Position numbers and translations under genes: made by a program. From Nocardioides sp. (GTDB lineage: Bacteria; Actinomycetota; Actinomycetes; Propionibacteriales; Nocardioidaceae): DNA of 7,042 bases. The DNA lies in contig JAJPEO010000292.1 in the NCBI GenBank assembly GCA_021166815.1, forward strand, positions 1 through 7,042. Direction: 5' to 3'. This document shows, in pieces, positions 1 through 6,736 of the stretch; within the stretch, counting starts at the first letter, position 1; each line of letters begins with the position of its first letter. Under the pieces are notes generated by a model, which searched no databases, was not told where the DNA came from, and worked only from the letters and a program-made list of their open reading frames with translations.

Positions 1-80
1 AGGTGCGGGAAGAGGCTCACCTGGAGGACCAGGGCGACGCCGACAGCAGCCTGCGCGACCATCCAACGCACCGCGCTCAC
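1..80 (-). pseudogene. mreD: MreD N-terminal fragment, inverted, runs off left edge
   Basis: On the minus strand a GTG at 80-78 opens a frame of 26 complete codons to the window edge. It reads VSAVRWMVAQ, then AAVGVALVLQVSLFPH. This is the style of an actinobacterial MreD N-terminus: a short basic start, a first membrane helix and the 'ALVLQVS-hydrophobic-PHL' signature just after it. From memory it lines up without gaps with the start of Streptomyces MreD. A purine-rich stretch (GAGGAAGG, minus strand, 96-89) sits 8 nt before the GTG, and the GTGA at the start could overlap an upstream stop as in coupled mreC-mreD pairs. The piece points away from the rest of mreD, which lies on the plus strand immediately to the right, so the gene is rearranged here or the sequence is chimeric. 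The missing middle (~60 residues) is not in the window. Confidence 0.6.
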
Positions 81-81
81 C

Positions 82-348
82 GTCGTCGCCTTCCTCGCGG
101 CCCGGGTGCGCCAGGACGTCAGGCCCACCGCGCTCGCCGTGGTCGGCACGGTCGCGGCGGCGTCCTTCGTCGCCACCTCGCTGTTCGCCCTGACCGGGGT
201 GCTGCTCTCGGACCCGGCCATGTCGATCGGCGCGCTGTTGGAGGTCGTCCTGGTCGCCGTGGCGTGGGACGTCCTCCTCACGCCGCTGGTGCTGCCCCCG
301 CTGATGAAGCTGTTCGGGCGCCTGGACCCGCAGTGGGCGGCTCCCTGA
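82..348 (+). pseudogene. mreD: MreD C-terminal half (rod shape-determining membrane protein), 5' end disrupted
   Basis: MreD is a small polytopic membrane protein of the elongation complex, encoded between mreC and the PBP2 gene. The plus-strand frame ending at TGA 346-348 reads TVVAFLAARVRQDVRPTALA, then hydrophobic helices (VVGTVAAASFVATSLFALTGVLL; LLEVVLVAVAWDVLLTPLVLPPLM) and a basic end (KLFGRLDP). This matches the C-terminal half of actinobacterial MreD, including the 'GYLAGRVR'-like and 'WDVLLTPLVLP' segments. The frame stays open to base 1, but upstream of about position 80 it reads Arg/Thr/Ala-rich sequence instead of the expected 'LDLAPPADH..GRWAL' region. The opposite strand there encodes the MreD N-terminus. 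The GTG at 106 is therefore not a true start. The junction lies somewhere in 60-100. The stop overlaps the mrdA start by one base (TGATG). Confidence 0.75.
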
Positions 349-2480
349 TGTCGGCATCCAACGCCCAGCGCAGCCGGCTGCGGCTGCTCGTCGTCCAGGC
401 GCTGGTGTTCTCGCTGTTCGCCACCCTCTTCGTGCGCCTCTACTACCTCCAGGTCATCGGCGGGGAGACCTACCAGGCCAAGGCGGCCGACCAGTCGGTG
501 CGCGACATCGTGGTCCAGCCGCAGCGCGGCCTGGTCGTCGACGACCAGGGTCGTCCGCTGGTGGCCAACCGCACCTCGTGGGTGATCTCGCTCGACCGCT
601 TCGTGCTCGACAAGCTCTCATCACAGCAACGCGCCGAGCTGGTGCGCCGGGTGGGCGTCGTCGTCGACGCCAGGCCGGCCGCGATCGAGGAGCGCCTGGT
701 GACCTGTGGCGACGCCGGCAGCGTGCGCGAGGTCTGCTGGAACGGCTCGCCCTACCAGCCGGTGCCCGTCGCGGTCGACGTCCCCAAGAGCGTCGCGCTC
801 AGCATCCTCGAGCAGCCCGAGGACTACCCCGGTGTGCTGGCCGAGCAGCAGAGCGTGCGCTCCTACCCCCGTCCGTTCGGGGTCAACCTCGCCCACGTGC
901 TCGGCTACCTCAGCCCGATCACCGAGGACGAGTACGACCTCGCCCGCGAGCGCGACGACCGCTCCCTCAACGGTGCTTCCGCGGTGGGGCGCGCGGGGGT
1001 GGAGAAGGAGTACGACGAGTGGTTGCGCGGCCTGCCCGGCTACCGCCGTGTGGCCGTCGACTCGATGGGCCGCGTCCTGGGCGACGACTCCATGGTCGAG
1101 AGCACCCCCGGCGACACGCTGGTGACCTCGATCGACGCCAAGGTCCAGGGGGTGGTCGAGCGCGAGCTCGCCCGTTCCATCCGCACCCAGCGCGCCACGC
1201 TCGACAAGGTGACCGGGCGCCGGTTCGCCGCCGACGCCGGGGCGGCGATCGTCCTCGAGGCCCGCACCGGGCGGGTCGTGGCGATGGCCAGCCAGCCGAC
1301 GTACGACCCCGGGGTGTGGGTCGGCGGCATCTCCCGCAAGGAGCTCGACCGCCTCTACTCCGAGAAGGCCGGCACCCCGCTGCTCTCGCGGGCCACGCAG
1401 GGCCAGTACGCCCCCGGCTCGACGTGGAAGCCCTTCATGACCGCCGGTGCCCTGCAGAACGGCTACTCGACCAGCACCACGCTGCCGTGCCCCTCGGGCT
1501 TCCAGGTCGGCAACCGCGTCTTCAAGAACTACGAGTCCGGCACCTACGGCAACATCGGCTTCGCCAAGGCGCTCGAGGTCTCCTGCAACACCTTCTTCTA
1601 CCGGATCGGCCACCACTTCTGGCAGAAGTTCGGCAGCGACGTCGCCGACGTCGACGCGCGCGACCCGCTGGTGGCGGAGGCCAAGAAGTTCGGCTTCGGC
1701 AGCCGTACGGGCATCGACCTGCCCGGCGAGGCCCCCGGCCGCATCGCCGACCGCAGGTGGAAGCGCGCCTACTACGAGGCGCAGAAGGACTACTACTGCA
1801 AGATCGCCGAGAAGCCCCGCGGCAAGGACACCAGCGACTTCCTCCACCGCTTCGCCCGCGAGTTCTGCATCGAGGGCTTCGCCTACCGGGCCGGTGACGC
1901 GGTCAACTTCTCCATCGGCCAGGGCGACACGATCGTCACCCCGCTCCAGCTGGCCCGCGCCTACGCCGCGCTCAGCAACGGAGGCACCCTCTACGCGCCC
2001 ACCGTGGCCAAGGCGATCGTGAGCCCCGAGGGCGAGGTGCTGCGCCGCATCGCCCCGCGCAAGGTCGGCTCGGTGGACGTCCCGCAGCGCTACCTGCGCT
2101 ACATCGACGCCGCCCTGCGGGGCGTCGCCCGCCAGGGCACGATGGCCTGGAAGCTGGGCGGTTTCCCGCTGGACGACGTGACGATCCGCGCCAAGACGGG
2201 CTCGGCGGAGGTCTACGGCAAGCAGTCGACCGGCTGGGTGGCCTCCTACACCAAGGACTACGTCGTGGTGATGATGATCAGCCAGGGCGGCACCGGCTCC
2301 GGCTCGACGGGTGACTCCGTACGGGCGATCTGGGAGACGCTGTACGGCGTCGAGGGCGACCGCGTCGTCCCGCGCCGCGCCGCGATCCCCGGCACCGTGC
2401 CGCCCCGCGCCCTGCCGTCGTTCGAGCCGGACGGCTCCATCCTCCCGCCGCGGGTGGAGCGCAAGGGAGGTCGTCGATGA
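348..2480 (+). CDS. mrdA: Penicillin-binding protein 2, elongation-specific transpeptidase
   Basis: Class B PBP of 710 aa that cross-links peptidoglycan outside the membrane, together with RodA. The chosen ATG (348-350) overlaps the mreD stop and gives a normal N-terminus: a short basic cytoplasmic tail and one membrane anchor at about residues 13-33. The pedestal domain begins around the RGLVVDDQGRPL motif (R60) and runs to about 270. The transpeptidase domain has all three penicillin-binding motifs: S358-T-W-K361 with the nucleophile S358, S412-C-N414, and K616-T-G618. An NFSIGQGD segment precedes KTG, as in PBP2 proteins. Extracytoplasmic cysteines come in close pairs (C120/C130 and C484/C507), the latter in an insertion between SxN and KTG. 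The C-terminus is a Pro/Arg-rich tail. There is no strong ribosome site before the start, so translation is probably coupled to mreD. The stop overlaps rodA by four bases. An FtsI-type division PBP is less likely because rodA follows and mreD precedes. Confidence 0.95.
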   Translation: MSASNAQRSRLRLLVVQALVFSLFATLFVRLYYLQVIGGETYQAKAADQSVRDIVVQPQRGLVVDDQGRPLVANRTSWVISLDRFVLDKLSSQQRAELVRRVGVVVDARPAAIEERLVTCGDAGSVREVCWNGSPYQPVPVAVDVPKSVALSILEQPEDYPGVLAEQQSVRSYPRPFGVNLAHVLGYLSPITEDEYDLARERDDRSLNGASAVGRAGVEKEYDEWLRGLPGYRRVAVDSMGRVLGDDSMVESTPGDTLVTSIDAKVQGVVERELARSIRTQRATLDKVTGRRFAADAGAAIVLEARTGRVVAMASQPTYDPGVWVGGISRKELDRLYSEKAGTPLLSRATQGQYAPGSTWKPFMTAGALQNGYSTSTTLPCPSGFQVGNRVFKNYESGTYGNIGFAKALEVSCNTFFYRIGHHFWQKFGSDVADVDARDPLVAEAKKFGFGSRTGIDLPGEAPGRIADRRWKRAYYEAQKDYYCKIAEKPRGKDTSDFLHRFAREFCIEGFAYRAGDAVNFSIGQGDTIVTPLQLARAYAALSNGGTLYAPTVAKAIVSPEGEVLRRIAPRKVGSVDVPQRYLRYIDAALRGVARQGTMAWKLGGFPLDDVTIRAKTGSAEVYGKQSTGWVASYTKDYVVVMMISQGGTGSGSTGDSVRAIWETLYGVEGDRVVPRRAAIPGTVPPRALPSFEPDGSILPPRVERKGGRR
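2463..2470 (+). promoter_or_regulatory. Ribosome binding site of rodA
   Basis: AAGGGAGG lies inside the last codons of mrdA, 6 nt before the ATG at 2477-2479. It is a near-ideal Shine-Dalgarno match and fixes the rodA start at the ATGA overlap with the mrdA stop. Confidence 0.8.
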
Positions 2481-3670
2481 CCGTACGTCCCGTGACCGGC
2501 AGGGGAGCGCTGCGTGCCCCCGGGCTGGACTGGGTGCTGATGGTGGCCGCCCTCGCGCTGGTGGTCATGGGGACGCTGCTCGTCTGGTCGGCCACCTCGA
2601 CGCGGGCCGACCTCACCGGGGGCGATCCCAACGCCTACCTGCGCAAGCAGCTGGTCAACGTGGCGATCGGGCTGGTCCTGATGGTGATGGTGATGGCCAC
2701 CGACCACCGGTGGGTGCGCATCCTGGCCCCGGTCGTCTACCTCGCCAGCGTCGTGGGGCTGGTGCTCGTGCTCGTGGCCGGGTCCACCATCAACGGGTCG
2801 CGCTCGTGGCTCCAGGTGGGCGGGATGTCCATCCAGCCCTCGGAGTTCGCCAAGCTGGCCGTGGTGATCGGGATGGCCCTGTTCGTCGCGGAGCGGGCCG
2901 AAGGCCGTTGGGGGCGGCGCGTGGGCGGCCTCGACGTGCTCGGCATGCTGCTCATCGCCGGGATCCCCGCGGCTCTGATCATGCTCCAGCCGGACCTGGG
3001 GACGATGCTGGTGCTGTCCGCGACGGTCTTCGGGGTGCTCGCCGTGGCGGGCACCGGTCGCCGGTGGCTGCTCGGCCTCACCGCCGGCGGCGTGGCCGCG
3101 GCGGTGTGCGCCGTGGTGATGGGCGTGCTCAAGCCGTACCAGGTCGACCGGTTCATGGCCTTCACCAACCCCGGGCTCGACCCGCGCGGCGCCGGCTACA
3201 ACACCGAGCAGGCGCGCATCGCGGTCGGCAACGGCGGGCTGTTCGGCCAGGGGCTCTTCGAGGGCTCCCAGACCCGCTCGGGCTTCGTCCCGGAGCAGCA
3301 CACCGACTTCATCTTCACCGTCGCCGGCGAGGAGCTGGGCCTGCTGGGCGCCGGGCTCCTCATCGCGCTGGTCGCCGTGGTGCTGTGGCGGGCACTGGCC
3401 ATCGCCAGCGCCACCGACGACATCTTCGGGCGCGTCGCCGCCGCAGGCATCGCGTGCTGGTGGGGCTTCCAGGCCTTCCAGAACATCGGCATGTGCCTGG
3501 GCATCATGCCGGTGACCGGCGTGCCCCTGCCCTTCGTCTCCTACGGCGGCAGCTCGATGTTCGCCGGCATGCTCGGCCTGGGCCTGCTGCAGAACATCCA
3601 TCTGCGGTCGACCGCCCCGTTGCCCACCCGCCTGGTCACCTCGCCGGCGTTGCTCGCCGGCCGGCGCTGA
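2477..3670 (+). CDS. rodA: RodA, SEDS-family peptidoglycan glycosyltransferase
   Basis: Polytopic inner-membrane protein of 397 aa, about ten hydrophobic helices, that polymerises lipid II into glycan strands for side-wall elongation in partnership with PBP2. Family motifs visible: SRSWLQVGGMSIQPSEFAKL, LQPDLGT (D173), then GYNTEQARIAVGNGGLFGQG and PEQHTDFIFTVAGEELG. The Asp in the last (D277) corresponds to the essential Asp of SEDS enzymes (E. coli RodA D262 by motif). A PFVSYGGSSM motif lies before the last helix. Length is normal for RodA, and a short basic/polar tail follows. The ATG is set by the strong ribosome site and by ATGA overlap with mrdA, so the two partners are translationally coupled, presumably near 1:1. 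FtsW is the main alternative, but the mreD-mrdA context supports RodA. The stop lies 12 nt from the stop of the convergent EEP gene. Confidence 0.95.
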   Translation: MTVRPVTGRGALRAPGLDWVLMVAALALVVMGTLLVWSATSTRADLTGGDPNAYLRKQLVNVAIGLVLMVMVMATDHRWVRILAPVVYLASVVGLVLVLVAGSTINGSRSWLQVGGMSIQPSEFAKLAVVIGMALFVAERAEGRWGRRVGGLDVLGMLLIAGIPAALIMLQPDLGTMLVLSATVFGVLAVAGTGRRWLLGLTAGGVAAAVCAVVMGVLKPYQVDRFMAFTNPGLDPRGAGYNTEQARIAVGNGGLFGQGLFEGSQTRSGFVPEQHTDFIFTVAGEELGLLGAGLLIALVAVVLWRALAIASATDDIFGRVAAAGIACWWGFQAFQNIGMCLGIMPVTGVPLPFVSYGGSSMFAGMLGLGLLQNIHLRSTAPLPTRLVTSPALLAGRR

Positions 3671-3682
3671 CGGAGCGCGCGG

Positions 3683-4408
3683 TCAGGAGCAGCGACGCGG
3701 TGCGGTGAGCCGGACGTCGGCGAGCACCCGGTGGTGGTCGGAGACCGAGGACGGCACGACCATGGTGCGCACCGGACGGAAGCGCTTGCTGACGAAGAGG
3801 TAGTCGATGCGGCGCCCGCCGGCGTTGGTGGCGGAGTCGCCCCGACCGGCGCGCCAGGTGTCGACCAGGTGCGTCGAGAACTCGGCGACCTCCGGGGAGC
3901 CCGGCCACGCGTTGAGGTCACCGCCCACGACGACGGGCAGCGGGTCGCGCCGCACCAGCGAGGCGACCTGCCGCGCCTGGGCCCGTCGCACCTTGGGGCG
4001 GACGGCCTCGAGGTGGGTGTTGTAGACCCGGACGGGCTGGCCGTGCACGTCGAGGGTGACCCACTGGACGGCCCGCGGCTCGAGCCCGGGACGTCCGGCG
4101 AGCGCGTAGCGGCCCTCCTGGACGATCTCGTGGCGGCTCAGCACGAGGGTGCCGTACTGGCCACGGCCGCGGACGAGGGTCGGGCTGTAGGAGTGGTGCA
4201 TCCCGGCCGCCCGCGCCAGGTGGGCCGCCTGGTCGACCCGGCCGGTGCGGGGCTGGAAGCGGTCCACCTCCTGGACCAGGACCACGTCGGGCTCGAGCTC
4301 GGCGATCTCGGTGGCGACCCTGTCGAGCGCCCCGGCAGGGCCCGCCGCGCGGTGGACGTTGAACGAGACCAGACGCAGCGGGCTCGGACCGGCGACCTGC
4401 GCGCACAC
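3683..4408 (-). CDS. Endonuclease/exonuclease/phosphatase (EEP) family catalytic domain; 3' part of a split gene
   Basis: Metal-dependent phosphoesterase domain (DNase I/Mg-phosphatase fold), 241 aa from a GTG at 4408. The family motifs are intact and in order: LVSFNVHR (N17), VLVQEVDR (E47, metal ligand), GQYGTLVLSR, RVYNTHLEA (H132), VVVGGDLNAWPGSPE (D164, N166), RIDYLFVS (D202) and SDHHRVLADVRL (D224, H225). The active site therefore looks functional; the substrate (nucleic acid, phospholipid or phosphosugar) cannot be read from the sequence. The GTG lacks a convincing ribosome site and lies only two codons after an in-frame TAG (4417-4415). The frame upstream of that TAG encodes a membrane anchor and linker. 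The native start is therefore probably 4663 and this fragment a product of a nonsense change, unless re-initiation or readthrough occurs. Without the upstream part it has no signal or anchor. It is convergent with rodA. Confidence 0.85.
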   Translation of the reverse strand: MCAQVAGPSPLRLVSFNVHRAAGPAGALDRVATEIAELEPDVVLVQEVDRFQPRTGRVDQAAHLARAAGMHHSYSPTLVRGRGQYGTLVLSRHEIVQEGRYALAGRPGLEPRAVQWVTLDVHGQPVRVYNTHLEAVRPKVRRAQARQVASLVRRDPLPVVVGGDLNAWPGSPEVAEFSTHLVDTWRAGRGDSATNAGGRRIDYLFVSKRFRPVRTMVVPSSVSDHHRVLADVRLTAPRRCS

Positions 4409-4414
4409 GAGGGC

Positions 4415-4663
4415 CTACAGGCCGGCCGGCGGGGTCGGCACCACCAGCTCGGCGGGTCCGGTCGCCGGGGCCGTGGGCGCGGGTGGGGACGGCGAGGACG
4501 CGGGGGAGGCGCTGCTGGACGGCGGCTGGCCCGACTCCGGGGCGGGGTCCGCGCCGCGGTTGTCCTGGAGGATGAGCGAGACCAGCACCCCGACCACGGC
4601 GATCGCCACCGCGGCACGCACGGTGGGCCGGGTGCTCGGCGGGTCGGGAAGGCTCTGGTCCAC
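4415..4663 (-). CDS. Membrane anchor plus Pro/Ser-rich linker; probable N-terminal part of the EEP protein, ended by an amber codon
   Basis: An 82-codon frame starts at GTG 4663-4661 and ends at TAG 4417-4415. It begins VDQSLPDPPSTRPTVR, continues with one membrane helix (AAVAIAVVGVLVSLIL, about residues 17-32), and then has a low-complexity Asp/Pro/Ser/Ala/Thr linker of ~45 residues ending VVPTPPAGL. The frame is the same as that of the EEP domain and resumes after the TAG as ALVCAQVAGPSPLRLVSFNVH. One base change (CAG to TAG) would join both into a single 326-residue membrane-anchored extracytoplasmic EEP protein. That is an architecture I expect for Nocardioides-type relatives (recall, unchecked). 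No strong ribosome site precedes the GTG, so the mRNA may be leaderless. It could instead be a genuine small membrane protein, but the shared frame and linker-like ending argue against that. Confidence 0.6.
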   Translation of the reverse strand: MDQSLPDPPSTRPTVRAAVAIAVVGVLVSLILQDNRGADPAPESGQPPSSSASPASSPSPPAPTAPATGPAELVVPTPPAGL

Positions 4664-4680
4664 ATGACGATTGTGCCCAC

Positions 4681-4714
4681 TCGGCGAAGTTCGTGAGGCG
4701 CCTGTCGGCGAAGT
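4681..4714. repeat. 10-bp direct repeat flanking an 8-bp palindrome in the divergent intergenic region
   Basis: TCGGCGAAGT occurs at 4681-4690 and again at 4705-4714, start-to-start 24 bp. The perfect palindrome AGGCGCCT (4696-4703) sits between the copies. They lie between the divergent EEP and radical SAM genes, where a regulator could control both. The repeat is directly visible; an operator role is only inference. Confidence 0.4.
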
Positions 4715-4719
4715 AACCT
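4714..4719 (+). promoter_or_regulatory. Candidate -10 element of the radical SAM gene
   Basis: TAACCT fits the actinobacterial TANNNT -10 pattern and stands out in an otherwise G/C-rich stretch, about 41 nt before the ATG. No good -35 is seen at 17-18 bp spacing (TTCGTG at 4690-4695 is weak). The second TCGGCGAAGT repeat shares its last base with this element. Confidence 0.3.
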
Positions 4720-4745
4720 TGGTCGTTCGTCGATCTCCCAACCGC

Positions 4746-4750
4746 GAAGG
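4746..4750 (+). promoter_or_regulatory. Ribosome binding site of the radical SAM gene
   Basis: GAAGG lies 9 nt upstream of the ATG at 4760-4762 and supports that start over internal ones. Confidence 0.6.
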
Positions 4751-4759
4751 TGCTTCCCC

Positions 4760-6736
4760 ATGACTGTCGAGTCGGTCTTCCCACGTCTGGAGACCAGGCT
4801 GCCGTCGGTGCAGAAGCCGATCCAGTACGTCGGCGGCGAGCTCAACTCCGTCGTCAAGGAGTGGGACTGCGCTCCGGACGGCACCACCGTGCGCTGGGCC
4901 CTGATGTATCCCGACGCCTACGAGGTCGGGCTGCCCAACCAGGGCCACCAGATCCTCTACGAAGTGCTCAACGAGCGGGACTGGATCATCGCGGAGCGCA
5001 CCTACTCGGTGTGGCCGGACATGGAGAAGGTGATGCGCGAGGGCGACGAGCAGGGCCCCATCCCGCAGTTCACCGTCGACTCCCACCGCCCCGTCGGCGC
5101 GTTCGACCTGTTCGGGATCAGCTTCTCCACCGAGCTGGGCTACACCAACCTGCTCAACGCGCTCGACCTCGCGGGCATCCCCCTGCACGCGGTCGACCGC
5201 GGTGAGGACGACCCGATCGTGATCGCCGGTGGCCACGCGGCGTTCAACCCCGAGCCGATCTCCGACTTCGTCGACGCCGCCGTCCTGGGCGACGGCGAGG
5301 AGGTCGTGCTCGCGATCTCCGAGGTCGTGCGCGAGTGGAAGGCCGCCAAGCAGGGCCCGGACGGCGCCCTCATGACCCGTGACGAGCTGCTGCGCCGCCT
5401 GGCCGTCAGCGGTGGCGTCTACGTGCCCCGTTTCTACGACGTGACGTACGCCCCCGACGGCCGGATCGAGGCCGTCGTGCCCAACCGCCCCGGGGTGCCC
5501 CACCGCGTGCGCAAGCACACGCTGATGGACCTCGACCAGTGGCCGTACCCCGCCAACCCGCTGGTGCCGCTGGCCGAGACCGTGCACGAGCGGTTCTCCG
5601 TGGAGATCTTCCGCGGCTGCACGCGAGGGTGCCGCTTCTGCCAGGCCGGCATGATCACGCGCCCGGTGCGCGAGCGCTCGATCGAGACGATCGGCGCCAT
5701 GGTGGAGAACGGCATCCGCAAGTCCGGCTTCGACGAGGTCGGGCTCCTGTCGCTCTCCAGCGCCGACCACACCGAGATCGGCGAGATCGCCAGCGGGCTG
5801 GCCGACCGCTACGAGGACGCCGAGGTCTCGCTGTCGCTGCCGAGCACGCGCGTCGACGCCTTCAACATCACCCTCGCCAACGAGTTCTCTCGCAACGGCC
5901 GTCGCTCGGGCCTGACCTTCGCCCCCGAGGGCGGCAGCGAGCGGATGCGCAAGGTGATCAACAAGATGGTCACCGAGGAGGACCTGATCCGCACGGTCGC
6001 GACGGCGTACTCCCACGGCTGGCGCCAGGTGAAGCTCTACTTCATGTGCGGCCTGCCCACCGAGCAGGACGAGGACGTCCTCGCGATCGCCGACCTCGCC
6101 AAGGCCGTCATCGCCAAGGGTCGCGAGGTGTCCGGGCGCAACGACATCCGCTGCACGGTCTCCATCGGCGGGTTCGTGCCGAAGGCGCACACGCCCTTCC
6201 AGTGGGCCGCCCAGCTCGACCACGAGACCACCGACGAGCGGCTGCGCCTGCTGCGTGAGGTGGTCCGCGAGGACAAGCGGTTCGGCCGCGCCATCGGCTT
6301 CCGCTACCACGACGGGCGCCCCGGCATCATCGAGGGACTCCTCAGCCGCGGCGACCGCCGCGTGGGCCGCATCCTGGAGGAGGTGTGGCGCGACGGCGGG
6401 CGCTTCGACGGCTGGAGCGAGCACTTCTCCTTCGACCGCTGGGTGGCCGCCGCCGAGCGGGCCCTGGACGGCACGGGCGTCGACCTCGACTGGTACACCA
6501 CCCGCGAGCGCGACTACGACGAGGTCCTCCCGTGGGACCACCTCGACTCCGGCCTCGACAAGGACTGGTTGTGGAGCGACTGGGAGGACGCCCTCGCGGC
6601 CGCTGACGGCCAGGACATCGAGGTCGAGGACTGCCGCTGGACGCCGTGCTACGACTGCGGCGTGTGCCCCGAGATGGGCACCGAGATCCAGATCGGGCCC
6701 ACCGGCCACACGCTCCTGCCCCTGACGGTCGTCTGA
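4760..6736 (+). CDS. B12-binding-domain radical SAM protein, TIGR03960 family
   Basis: Predicted cytoplasmic iron-sulphur enzyme of 658 aa. Residues ~45-190 look like a Rossmann-type cobalamin-binding domain (RWALMYPDAYEVGLPNQG; FDLFGISFSTELGY; IVIAGGHAAFNPEP; AVLGDGEE). There is no canonical DxHxxG; a D52-A-Y-E-V-G57 motif is present instead, so B12 binding is unproven. The radical SAM core begins near residue 276 with C287-x3-C291-x2-C294 (RGCTRGCRFCQAG), which holds the SAM-cleaving 4Fe-4S cluster; FAPEGGSERMRK (387-398) lies further along. The C-terminus has four close cysteines (C625, C630, C633, C636), which could hold a second cluster or a metal. The reaction and substrate are unknown to me. 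The family is typically encoded with a TIGR03936/DUF2344 partner, as here by one-base TGATG overlap, and near RNase E/G and rplU-rpmA, hinting at RNA or ribosome maturation (inference). The start is supported by the GAAGG site and by the family-like beginning. Confidence 0.9.
   Translation: MTVESVFPRLETRLPSVQKPIQYVGGELNSVVKEWDCAPDGTTVRWALMYPDAYEVGLPNQGHQILYEVLNERDWIIAERTYSVWPDMEKVMREGDEQGPIPQFTVDSHRPVGAFDLFGISFSTELGYTNLLNALDLAGIPLHAVDRGEDDPIVIAGGHAAFNPEPISDFVDAAVLGDGEEVVLAISEVVREWKAAKQGPDGALMTRDELLRRLAVSGGVYVPRFYDVTYAPDGRIEAVVPNRPGVPHRVRKHTLMDLDQWPYPANPLVPLAETVHERFSVEIFRGCTRGCRFCQAGMITRPVRERSIETIGAMVENGIRKSGFDEVGLLSLSSADHTEIGEIASGLADRYEDAEVSLSLPSTRVDAFNITLANEFSRNGRRSGLTFAPEGGSERMRKVINKMVTEEDLIRTVATAYSHGWRQVKLYFMCGLPTEQDEDVLAIADLAKAVIAKGREVSGRNDIRCTVSIGGFVPKAHTPFQWAAQLDHETTDERLRLLREVVREDKRFGRAIGFRYHDGRPGIIEGLLSRGDRRVGRILEEVWRDGGRFDGWSEHFSFDRWVAAAERALDGTGVDLDWYTTRERDYDEVLPWDHLDSGLDKDWLWSDWEDALAAADGQDIEVEDCRWTPCYDCGVCPEMGTEIQIGPTGHTLLPLTVV

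Noticed and set aside
106..348. A complete 80-aa membrane protein starting at GTG 106
   Set aside because: The similarity to MreD begins before this GTG (about position 80) and no ribosome site precedes it, so it is an internal codon of a disrupted mreD.
621..1847. A long minus-strand open frame (over 400 codons) opposite mrdA
   Set aside because: It is a by-product of high GC on the opposite strand. The composition is Ala/Val/Gly/Arg-rich with no domain motifs, and the plus strand carries an unmistakable PBP2 gene.
2258..3601. A long minus-strand open frame opposite the mrdA end and rodA
   Set aside because: It is His/Ala/Gly/Arg-rich low-complexity sequence, antisense to clearly coding rodA.
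3642..3666. GC-rich inverted repeat at the 3' end of rodA (GCCGGC at 3643-3648 and 3656-3661) as a terminator
   Set aside because: It lies inside rodA codons, GCCGGC is common in such DNA, and no T-run follows on either strand. A bidirectional terminator between the convergent genes is possible but not supported.
3668..3685. TGAC...GTCA inverted repeat spanning both convergent stop codons
   Set aside because: The stem is only 4 bp and is explained by the two facing TGA stops; the inner bases do not pair.
3731..4696. Plus-strand open frame opposite the EEP gene
   Set aside because: It lacks recognisable motifs, while the minus strand carries every EEP catalytic motif.
4664..6709. Upstream extension of the minus-strand anchor frame through the radical SAM gene
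   Set aside because: The frame is open for hundreds of codons only because it mirrors the radical SAM gene. Only the last 82 codons (from GTG 4663) have protein-like features.
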